From CAWDPQ01 sp049642465 (GTDB lineage: Bacteria > Acidobacteriota > Vicinamibacteria > Vicinamibacterales > 2-12-FULL-66-21), in the NCBI GenBank assembly GCA_049642465.1, contig JBAROV010000049.1, positions 1-64,000 on the forward strand: 64,000 nt of DNA, read 5' to 3'. Positions 1-6,857 of this stretch are shown here, piece after piece. A program made the position numbers and the translations under genes. The notes beneath the pieces were generated by a model that saw only the letters and a list, made by a program, of their open reading frames with translations, was not told the origin of the DNA and made no database searches. How positions within the stretch are numbered: position 1 is the first letter of the stretch; each line of letters begins with the position of its first letter.

Positions 1-716
1 GCGCTGGAGATGCTGAACGTCGCACGCACGCGGTGTCAGAGAGCCTCTGCGCTGATGCCGGTTTCTCCAACGTCACTGCCAGACCGCTGTCTTATGCTTC
101 CGGGGAGATCGAGGTCGATCTGGATCAGCTTTCACGGTGGAGAAAGTGGACTCGAACGAAGCGTCCTCTTCGTGCAATCACGAAGCTGCGTCGCGGCCTG
201 CTGGAACTTGTCGGCTTAGGCAAACACGGTCCCTTGCTGGAGGATGCGCTCTCAGTGTGGACCTCACGCGTCCTGATGCGACACATGGCGGAACAACCGG
301 TTGTGGTTGCGAGCAAGCACGCATACGAGCCAGCTGTGAGCGAGCTCCGAGCCGCGATTCAACAACGGGGCCGCACTCAGATAACAGACGGCGCCCTACG
401 CTGTGAGTTATCGCTCAAAAACGTGGGATCTGCATCGTGGCGAGCAAATGGGTCGGGACGGATCGAAATCGGCCTGCAGCGAGCGGACCGTAACCAGGTC
501 GTCCTGCAGCGGGACTGGATCCGCGTGCGGCTGCCTCGCGATGTTGACCCTGGTCAAGAGTGTACTGTGCAAGTCGATGTTGCCGCGGCCGGCGTTCGAG
601 CCGGCGATTTGATCAGAGTCGATTTGGTGGCGGAAGGTGTGACTTGGTTCGAATCAGCCGGATCTTCACCGTTGATTCTCCGTACTCCTCTCGACTTGGG
701 CGGACCTCTATACTAA
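1..716 (+). CDS. C-terminal part of a probable SAM methyltransferase with an appended beta-sandwich domain (5' partial)
   Basis: The frame is open from base 3 to the TAA at 714-716, so the start lies outside the window. The first visible residues (AGFSNVTARPLSY) look like the last strands of a class I SAM-dependent methyltransferase core. After a basic helical linker comes a domain of about 100 residues with the pattern LKNVGSASW, LPRDVDPGQE and VAEGVTWFES. I recognise this as the immunoglobulin-like domain often attached to methyltransferases of polysaccharide loci; the family link is from memory, not a search. The catalytic half is missing, so substrate and activity cannot be judged. The next gene begins 23 bases downstream with its own strong ribosome binding site. 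Confidence 0.6.
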   Translation, partial: AGDAERRTHAVSESLCADAGFSNVTARPLSYASGEIEVDLDQLSRWRKWTRTKRPLRAITKLRRGLLELVGLGKHGPLLEDALSVWTSRVLMRHMAEQPVVVASKHAYEPAVSELRAAIQQRGRTQITDGALRCELSLKNVGSASWRANGSGRIEIGLQRADRNQVVLQRDWIRVRLPRDVDPGQECTVQVDVAAAGVRAGDLIRVDLVAEGVTWFESAGSSPLILRTPLDLGGPLY

Positions 717-739
717 GGGCCTCAAAAGGAGGTCCTGGA

Positions 740-1855
740 ATGCTCGTTCGTCTTCTGCTGCTGCTCTCCGTAGTTGCAGCGGCCCAGGCTGCACCGCCGC
801 AAGCGACCCGTCCCGCTCGTTCCCCCGTCCAGATCGACGAATCCCGCGCGCGGGAGTTGTACGTCAGCACGGACCCCAAGGACCACCCGCTCGGCAACTT
901 CGAGCGAGACATCAAAGCCAAAGCGGAGGTCGATCGGCGGTACGCCGAAGCCAGCAAAGGGGTGATGGACTTCCAGAAGGTCACCTACCGGAGCAGCGTC
1001 GGCGACATGGACATTCCGGCGTATCTGTTTCAACCGCTCCCGCGACGGGGAACGAAAGGGCATGCCGCAATGGTTTGGGTGCACGGTGGAGTGCATGGCA
1101 ATTGGGGCATCAATATGTTTCCCTTTGTGCGCGACGCGGTCGAGCGTGGCTACGTGATCATCTGTCCTGAATACCGTGGCAGCACGGGTTACGGCGAAAA
1201 GCACCACAATGCGATCGACTACGGCGGCTACGAAATAGACGATGTGATGAGCGCGGTCGGGTATTTGAAGACGCTGCCGTACGTGGACGAGGACCGGCTG
1301 GGTATCATGGGGTGGAGCCACGGCGGCTACATCACGCTCTTCACCGTGTTCCGCGAGCAAACGCCGTTCAAAGCGGCCGCGGCGATGGTGCCGGTCACCA
1401 ACCTGGTGTTCCGCCTGTCGTACAAGGGACCCAACTACCAGCGCAGCTTCGCGACTCAGGCGCGCATCGGCGGTCTGCCATTCGAAAAGCGCAGCATCTA
1501 TATCGAGCGTTCGCCGTTGTATCACGTTGACAAGCTCAATACTCCGCTCCTTGTCCATGTCGCGACCAACGACACGGACGTGGACTTTGTCGAGGATCAA
1601 CAGATCGTCGATGCACTTCGCTCACGGAAGCCGCACCTTGCGGAGACGAAGATCTATGTCGATCCGACACCTGGTCCCGTCAGTGTGGGCCACACTTTCA
1701 ATCGACGCACCAACCTCGAGACGCTCGAGCGAGACGACTCGCCGGAGCAGCGGGACTCGTGGAATCGCACGTGGGCGTTTTTCGAGTGGCACTTGGGGCC
1801 GCACGAGGCAAAAAGGGAAAAGGGGGAAGGGAAAAGGGAAAAAGCTGGAAGCTGA
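740..1855 (+). CDS. Secreted S9-family (prolyl oligopeptidase-like) serine peptidase
   Basis: The start at 740 is chosen because AAAAGGAGG (724-732) sits at ideal distance and the protein then begins with a signal peptide (MLVRLLLLLSVVAAAQA). The 371-residue product is an alpha/beta hydrolase of the S9 type without the usual N-terminal propeller. The nucleophile motif GWSHGG places Ser193. Acid candidates lie in the NDTDVDF segment (about 278-280), and His318 is in VGHTF. It probably cleaves short peptides or esters in the periplasm or outside the cell. The last residues (KREKGEGKREKAGS) are encoded by a purine-rich simple repeat and look like an added tail rather than part of the fold. Confidence 0.85.
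   Translation: MLVRLLLLLSVVAAAQAAPPQATRPARSPVQIDESRARELYVSTDPKDHPLGNFERDIKAKAEVDRRYAEASKGVMDFQKVTYRSSVGDMDIPAYLFQPLPRRGTKGHAAMVWVHGGVHGNWGINMFPFVRDAVERGYVIICPEYRGSTGYGEKHHNAIDYGGYEIDDVMSAVGYLKTLPYVDEDRLGIMGWSHGGYITLFTVFREQTPFKAAAAMVPVTNLVFRLSYKGPNYQRSFATQARIGGLPFEKRSIYIERSPLYHVDKLNTPLLVHVATNDTDVDFVEDQQIVDALRSRKPHLAETKIYVDPTPGPVSVGHTFNRRTNLETLERDDSPEQRDSWNRTWAFFEWHLGPHEAKREKGEGKREKAGS
1810..1843 (+). repeat. GGGAAAA purine tract inside the 3' end of the S9 peptidase gene
   Basis: Irregular tandem copies of GGGAAAA/GGGGGAA lie within the last codons of the peptidase gene and are translated as a Lys/Glu/Gly/Arg-rich tail. A second copy of the same tract is at 6822-6857, also at a gene end. Confidence 0.8.
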
Positions 1856-1861
1856 CGATCG

Positions 1862-2449
1862 TCAGAACCTTACCAACAGCGACGCGTACGGACCCACAGC
1901 CTCGATGTCCGGGTTGCGGTCACGCCCGGCGAGGCCATTGTTCGAGACGTGAACCCACTTGAGGCCGGTCAGCAAGTGCACGCCGGGACGCAGCCGGATC
2001 GTGGTGCCCGCGCCGCCCATTGCGAGGTAGTTGAATCGCGTACCACGCGGCGGCACCGGCGTATCGGACTCTGATACTCCCAATTCGAATTCGAGGAACC
2101 CGGAAAAACGGCCGTGGCGGTAGACGCGGCCGCGCAGGCCGCACGTCGCCCCGAACAGATATCCGTCCAGGCCCCGCTGGGAAACAAAGTACAGCGGCCA
2201 CCCGGCGATGAAAGTGATGCCATTCCCAAGGCCGTATGTAAAGCCCGCGCGCAGGCCTGACATCTCTTCGTGCGAGCCGTTGTAGTTCCACGTCTCGAGA
2301 GCGCCGTGGCCGCCAAGTTCGAGATTCCAGGCCCGGCGTTCGAAAGGATCGTCTGGCGTCATCTGTGCCGTCGCCGTCGTGGACAACCCGAGACCAACGA
2401 CCATGGTCATGACAATCCGGCACACGGCCTGGACTATCGTAAAGCGCAT
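1862..2449 (-). CDS. Acyloxyacyl hydrolase (PagL-like lipid A 3-O-deacylase)
   Basis: With the start at 2449 the product has 195 residues and a signal peptide (MRFTIVQAVCRIVMTMVVGLGLS) ending near TATAQ. The rest alternates like an eight-stranded outer-membrane barrel and ends in a terminal aromatic (LLVRF). The segment KWVHVSNNGLAG followed by RNPDIE matches the His-x-Ser-Asn and Asn-Pro signature of the PagL family, in which His, Ser and a later Glu form the catalytic triad. The predicted role is removal of an acyl chain from lipid A in the outer membrane. The Ser-to-Glu spacing here is slightly longer than I recall for the Pseudomonas enzyme, so activity is inferred. The gene diverges from the next one with overlapping start codons; in-frame ATGs further upstream (2485, 2521) are possible. 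Confidence 0.7.
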   Translation of the reverse strand: MRFTIVQAVCRIVMTMVVGLGLSTTATAQMTPDDPFERRAWNLELGGHGALETWNYNGSHEEMSGLRAGFTYGLGNGITFIAGWPLYFVSQRGLDGYLFGATCGLRGRVYRHGRFSGFLEFELGVSESDTPVPPRGTRFNYLAMGGAGTTIRLRPGVHLLTGLKWVHVSNNGLAGRDRNPDIEAVGPYASLLVRF

Positions 2450-3533
2450 GCTCCGCACATCGCGGCGTTCGATCGCTGGAATCATCCTGGGGCTGGCAGG
2501 TTCGTTGGCCCCAATCGTCACACTGGAGGGGCAAGAGGATCTTACGCTGCGAACCGACCTGATGCTCTATGGGGACAATACGGAGTTCCGCAATCCGTTT
2601 CGTGAGGGGGAGACGATCTTCGGCGCGGCCATCCGGCCCACCGTGGAGATCGCGATGAGTTCAAGAGTGACGGTGAGCCTGGGTGCACTGGCAAATCAAC
2701 GGTTTGGCGGCGACGAGGCGTTCGAGGCCGTGCGTCCGGTCGTGTCAGTGCGCTTCCACGGAGCACACTCGTCATTTCTCATCGGCACGTTGCCGATGCG
2801 CCGGTTCGGAGCGCCGGAGGGTCCCGATCGTTCGGGTCCGCACGGCCTCCTCCCGTCGCTGCAGCGGGAGACCCTCACCTTCGAACGTCCCTATGAGGCC
2901 GGTCTGCACTGGACAGTTTCCGCCTCGAGCTGGCGTCATGAGGCCTGGATCAACTGGCAACGCATCAACACGGCGGCCCATCGCGAGCGGTTCGACGCGG
3001 GGTTTTCCGGAGAGTTTGTCGCCGGCCGCCTGCTCGCGGTCCCCGTGCAACTGCACGTGGTGCACGAAGGGGGACAGCTCTTTGCGTCCGGCCCCGTGGC
3101 CGACAGCGTGGGGGCCGCGCTCGGGGCTCGGCTGATGACGCGCCCCTGGGACGCGGGGGAGCTCTCGCTCGAGGCCTACGGTCTCGCGTCACATCACGTG
3201 CCCGATCGCGAGGCGGCCCAGCGAACGCGCAGCGGCGCCGGGTTTTTCGGCCGGATTGCCGCGGTCCGCAACCGCTGGCGTGGACACCTGCTCTTCTGGC
3301 GCGGAAACGACTTCATCAAGGACGAAGGAGACCCGAATTACCAGTCAATCACCCGCAGTGGGATGCGCTACCGCGGCATCCGGGACTACGCCGAAGCCGG
3401 GGTGACGCGCGCATTCGTCCCCGCTCGTGGCGTGACGTTCGAGGCCTCGGCACGACTGCATCGCATCGAGCACCACTACGAGTATTCCTATCGGCTCCTG
3501 TGCACCACTCGTTTGGAGTGGAAGCTGCGATGA
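2448..3533 (+). CDS. Exported outer-membrane beta-barrel protein of unknown function
   Basis: The 361-residue product starts with a signal peptide (MLRTSRRSIAGIILGLAG) followed by a mature region of alternating polar and hydrophobic strands (VTVSLGAL, SVRFHGAHSSFLIGTLPM). It ends in TTRLEWKLR, as expected for a barrel of about 14-16 strands. I do not recognise a family. The ATG at 2448 lies in the palindrome GCATGC, which also contains the start of the opposite-strand PagL-like gene. Upstream in-frame ATGs (2379, 2403, 2409) exist but would put the signal peptide behind extra residues. About 195 bases without a recognised feature separate it from the bactofilin gene. Confidence 0.65.
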   Translation: MLRTSRRSIAGIILGLAGSLAPIVTLEGQEDLTLRTDLMLYGDNTEFRNPFREGETIFGAAIRPTVEIAMSSRVTVSLGALANQRFGGDEAFEAVRPVVSVRFHGAHSSFLIGTLPMRRFGAPEGPDRSGPHGLLPSLQRETLTFERPYEAGLHWTVSASSWRHEAWINWQRINTAAHRERFDAGFSGEFVAGRLLAVPVQLHVVHEGGQLFASGPVADSVGAALGARLMTRPWDAGELSLEAYGLASHHVPDREAAQRTRSGAGFFGRIAAVRNRWRGHLLFWRGNDFIKDEGDPNYQSITRSGMRYRGIRDYAEAGVTRAFVPARGVTFEASARLHRIEHHYEYSYRLLCTTRLEWKLR

Positions 3534-3728
3534 ATCGCCGATTCTCCTTCAACCTGAGCTTCAGGAATGTAATCGAGCGGCGCGAATCGTGACGGAAGAT
3601 GAGGCGCGAAGGGCGACGATTGCTTTGAATCGCCGCCTTTCTTGATCTTCAAGGTGGGAACGCCGTTTGCGCTGCACGCGGGCCTTACCAAACTTCAGCC
3701 TTACCAGTTTTGATTCGAGGGAGGACCC

Positions 3729-4079
3729 ATGGAACGGCCGACGGAAATTGGCGCATCGACGGTGATTCGCGGCGAGCTGACCGCTCGCGAGGATATTGTG
3801 GTCAGCGGTCGCGTGGAAGGCAGCATCCAGAGCGAAGGGCACCGCGTGACGGTGAACGATGGCGCCAACGTCACGGCGGACATCCTCGCACGGGAGATCG
3901 TCGTTGCCGGACACGTCGAAGGCGCTCTGTCGGCGAAGGATCGGATTGCGCTGTCGGCGACGGCCGAGGTTCAGGGAGAACTCTCGGCGCCGGCGGTCAC
4001 GATCGCAGACGGCGCGTCGTTCCGGGGCAAGGTCGAGACGACGGGCGAGCGGAAGGCCAAGCTGCAACTGGCGTCGTAG
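3729..4079 (+). CDS. Bactofilin
   Basis: This 116-residue protein is a single bactofilin domain (DUF583). Its repeated short strands, such as STVIRGELTAREDIVVSG and REIVVAGHVEGALSA, form a right-handed beta-helix. Bactofilins polymerise without nucleotides into cytoskeletal filaments that organise cell-wall enzymes, stalks or polysaccharide secretion. A strong ribosome binding site (GAGGGAGGA) precedes the ATG. There is no transmembrane segment and only a short polar C-terminal tail. The neighbouring barrel gene at 4090 is convergent, so there is no operon partner downstream. Confidence 0.93.
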   Translation: MERPTEIGASTVIRGELTAREDIVVSGRVEGSIQSEGHRVTVNDGANVTADILAREIVVAGHVEGALSAKDRIALSATAEVQGELSAPAVTIADGASFRGKVETTGERKAKLQLAS

Positions 4080-4089
4080 GCGACCCGCC

Positions 4090-4725
4090 TCAATATTTGA
4101 AAACGACGCCCACGGCGGCGGTCCAGAAGTGGACGCGTACGCGTTCGTTGCCGTTTGTCAGTATTTCGTCGGACGGTTCCCGCCCGTGGGGAGTCGTGCT
4201 GAAATACCGAAGCTCGAAACGCAGGCCGACGCGATCCGACAGAAATCCCACTGCTCCGCCGCCGACGTTGTAGGCGGGAAGATTCGCTCGTGCCGGAACC
4301 TTCGGTTCATTGTGATACACCTGCAAGAGTCCCATTCCTCCAGAGAGATATGGGCGCAGGCCATATTCATTCCAGGCCCGGGGCGTCGTCAGCACGACGT
4401 TCCCCATCAAAGCGAATGCATGGCTCTTTGTGATCGTTTCACTCTGCTGTCCGCTATCGAGAAACAGCGGATCGACATCGACAGACTGGAATGTGCCTGG
4501 GATGTAGATGAAAAGCGATTCGACACCAAGTGGTCCTGCTCCAACGACGCGTACAGTTCCGCCGAACGTCCAATGGCTTTTGGGTAGCTCGGTCAGAAAG
4601 ATATTCGTCTCACCGCCAAAGCTGAAACCAACAAATGGAGCAAACTGCCACTCCGCCAGCGCAGGAGCCGGGACGAGTCCGGTGAGAAACCCGGCCAGCA
4701 GCAATACCCTGGGAACGCGCCTCAC
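4090..4725 (-). CDS. Small outer-membrane beta-barrel protein (OmpW/OmpA-barrel type)
   Basis: The 211-residue product has a cleavable signal peptide (MRRVPRVLLLAGFLTGLVPAPALA) and opens with WQFAPFVGFSFGGETN, the typical first strand of eight-stranded porin-family barrels. It ends in WTAAVGVVFKY with a C-terminal aromatic suited to BAM recognition. The likely location is the outer membrane; the ligand is unknown. It follows the serine-hydrolase-like gene on the same strand after two bases, so the two are probably co-transcribed. Confidence 0.75.
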   Translation of the reverse strand: MRRVPRVLLLAGFLTGLVPAPALAEWQFAPFVGFSFGGETNIFLTELPKSHWTFGGTVRVVGAGPLGVESLFIYIPGTFQSVDVDPLFLDSGQQSETITKSHAFALMGNVVLTTPRAWNEYGLRPYLSGGMGLLQVYHNEPKVPARANLPAYNVGGGAVGFLSDRVGLRFELRYFSTTPHGREPSDEILTNGNERVRVHFWTAAVGVVFKY

Positions 4726-4727
4726 TT

Positions 4728-5822
4728 CTACAGAATGAACAATCGCAGGAGCAGCGTTGCGAAGAGCGAACGCGTGACGTCACCTTCGGACAGATTGAAC
4801 GGGACGGCGAGCCCATCGCTGTTGGCGAGCAGGACAATCGTGACGTGCCGGTTCGGCAGCTTGAGGATCATCGAAGAATAGGCGTTGGGGATGTGGCCGT
4901 ACTGCCAGACGACCGGTTCGCCGCGATACTGCTGAACGAACCAGCCAAGTCCGGTCGGCATCGGGCTGCCGTCAGCCGCCGCGCGAGCGGACCAGGCCTC
5001 GGCGCGCGTCTCCTCGAGCAGCAGCAATGCTGATTCGAGCGCGCGATCGAACTCGGCGAGGTCGCGAACGGTCGAGATGAGTCCCGTCGCCCCATTGATG
5101 CCTTCCGGCGAGGGAAGGTCCACCCGCACCGCTCGATTGCGGCCTTCGACCCGGTACGGCACCGCCACACGATCGAGCACGTGTGCGTAGCGTTCGAGCG
5201 CGTCCGAGGTGAACAGTCCCTCCGGCACAACTTCGGGATCTTTCAGATCTGACCCGGGAACCGAGTCCCGCATCGCGAGGCGCTCCAGGATACGGTGCGC
5301 CACGCTCTTCCGGTACGGCTGTGGCGCGCACCATTCCATCACCTTGGAGAGATCAGCGTAGCGCTCCGGAGTGAAGCGGTATGTCGCTCCAGGTGTTCCC
5401 GAAGACGAGTGGCTGAGCACGTGCCGCAGCGTCGCGTTCTGTTCGGGTAATTCAAGCCCATACTGCCGGACGGGCTCGTCCAGTCCGAAACGCTTCTGTT
5501 CCACGCACTGCAGGAGCAGTACGGCCGCGAGGCTCTGACTGAGCCCACCGACGTAGTACGGCGTGTCGGGTGTTGCGCGGATTCGCGACTCGACATTCTG
5601 GAATCCGAAGCCGCGCTCCCAGACGATTTCTCCGTCCTGCACGACAGCAGCCGACAACCCGGGAATTCCAGCCTGTTGCCTGAGGGCCTCGAGATAGTGC
5701 TCGATCGGGGGCGCCGCCAGAAGCGCGAGTCGCTGGTCCTGTCCCGCATGCACGGCAACGCGCATCGCGGTGGTGGCAGCGACAAGGGACAACACGACTG
5801 CGGCGACGGTTCGGGGTCGCAT
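4728..5822 (-). CDS. Beta-lactamase-fold (class C/serine hydrolase) homologue lacking the catalytic Ser and Lys
   Basis: The 364-residue exported protein carries the class C beta-lactamase/esterase fold: IPGLSAAVVQDGEIVWERGFG at the start, LRHVLSHSSSG, and YGHIPNAYSS near the end. The position of the SxxK motif reads YYVGGLSQSLAA, that is G93-L-S-Q96. Both the nucleophile Ser and the general-base Lys are therefore replaced. The usual YxN motif is also not recognisable (the region reads TYRFTPERYADL). I infer a non-catalytic binding or scaffold protein in the envelope. A hydrophobic N-terminus indicates export. It is the first gene of a probable two-gene unit with the barrel protein downstream. 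Confidence 0.8.
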   Translation of the reverse strand: MRPRTVAAVVLSLVAATTAMRVAVHAGQDQRLALLAAPPIEHYLEALRQQAGIPGLSAAVVQDGEIVWERGFGFQNVESRIRATPDTPYYVGGLSQSLAAVLLLQCVEQKRFGLDEPVRQYGLELPEQNATLRHVLSHSSSGTPGATYRFTPERYADLSKVMEWCAPQPYRKSVAHRILERLAMRDSVPGSDLKDPEVVPEGLFTSDALERYAHVLDRVAVPYRVEGRNRAVRVDLPSPEGINGATGLISTVRDLAEFDRALESALLLLEETRAEAWSARAAADGSPMPTGLGWFVQQYRGEPVVWQYGHIPNAYSSMILKLPNRHVTIVLLANSDGLAVPFNLSEGDVTRSLFATLLLRLFIL

Positions 5823-5918
5823 ACTCGGAAGGTTTAGTGTAACTCAGCCGGGAAGCCCCGAGGGTGAAGATCCGGCGAAAACGGGCGTCTTACCCCAGGG
5901 CGGGCGTGCATTTGCACG

Positions 5919-6788
5919 TTACGGCGCGTCAGTGCCCGGCGCTTCGCGATCGAAAAGCGCGGCCGGACCGAGCGATTCGATCCGTTTGACGATGGCGTCG
6001 CGGCGGGCGAGCAGGGCTCGGATCTGCCAGTTGTCCAAGTACGAACCGAGCTCGCGCTTGAGGGTGTCGTTGTCGAGATCTTTGAGCCGCTGAAACACCT
6101 GTCGATCGCAGCGGCTGACGTTTTCAGGCGATTTGAGTTGATCGTGGGTGCGAAACGCGCGGGTGTGATCGATCGCCCAGACGTGCCAGTCTCTGGTAAT
6201 CAGCAGATTTCCCATATTGCGATCGACGTTGTAGATCAACTGGTCGAACAGCCGCACGAGCTGCATTTGCTGGTTCCACGTCTTGTAGTCCGGCGGCGTG
6301 ATCTTCTTCTTCAGGCGGTCGCCCTCATCCATCGCCACATTGTCCACCCACCATGTGAACGCCGAGGGTTTCGATCGATATCGACGCGACACGCTGACCG
6401 GCACCATGTTCAGGCCGAGCAGCCGATCGAGCTTGTAGCCGGCGACATTGAACGTCCACGAGTCGCGGAAGTTGAATTCGGTTCCCCTCATGCTCTGGAA
6501 CTCGCGCTTCGATTCGTCGATGTTCTGGATGTGTGCGTCGTGCGTGATGGTGCCGTCGCTGAGCGTCGCTTGCAGCGACCCGGTGATGCCTTTGGAAGTC
6601 GATTTCGTTTTGACGACATCCGCCTTGAGCAAGAACGCTTCTATTTCCGCATCGGAGAGTGCGGCGGGCGCGGGCGCCTGTGGAGCCGGCGCCTGGGCGC
6701 GAAGGGATGCGGCCTGATACGCGCCGGTCAGGGCGATGCCAAGCCAAACGGAGAGGAGCCAGGATTGTCGCGCCCTCGATACCGCCAT
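5919..6788 (-). CDS. Exported kinase-fold protein (PI3/4-kinase or Fam20-like catalytic core)
   Basis: The product has 289 residues: an N-terminal signal-like segment, then a Pro/Ala linker, then a conserved core. The core contains FDQLIYNVDRNMGNLLI (D189, N191, N194) followed by WAIDHTRAF (D207). This pairing resembles the catalytic-loop Asp/Asn and metal-binding Asp of lipid kinases, HipA and Fam20-type secretory kinases. The Lys expected on the third strand is not evident: the segment THDAHIQNID has Gln where I expected it. I recall similar exported proteins in acidobacterial genomes annotated only as hypothetical. Activity and substrate are unknown. A second exported kinase-like protein lies at 28611-30254. 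Confidence 0.6.
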   Translation of the reverse strand: MAVSRARQSWLLSVWLGIALTGAYQAASLRAQAPAPQAPAPAALSDAEIEAFLLKADVVKTKSTSKGITGSLQATLSDGTITHDAHIQNIDESKREFQSMRGTEFNFRDSWTFNVAGYKLDRLLGLNMVPVSVSRRYRSKPSAFTWWVDNVAMDEGDRLKKKITPPDYKTWNQQMQLVRLFDQLIYNVDRNMGNLLITRDWHVWAIDHTRAFRTHDQLKSPENVSRCDRQVFQRLKDLDNDTLKRELGSYLDNWQIRALLARRDAIVKRIESLGPAALFDREAPGTDAP

Positions 6789-6821
6789 GTAACCTCCGAT
6801 GTGTGGCCTGATTCTGACTCA

Positions 6822-6857
6822 GAAAAGGGAAAAGGGAGAAGGGAAAAGGGAAAAGGG
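6822..6857. repeat. GGGAAAA purine tract abutting the penicillin acylase stop codon
   Basis: Repeated GGGAAAA/GGGAGAA units directly follow the acylase stop at 6858-6860 on its strand, where they read as a long pyrimidine tract. The same sequence family occurs at 1810-1843. Confidence 0.8.

Noticed and set aside
722..1600. Long minus-strand open frame (292 codons) opposite the S9 peptidase
   Set aside because: It lies wholly antisense to a gene with clear catalytic motifs and shows Arg/His-rich, low-complexity composition typical of shadow frames in high-GC DNA.
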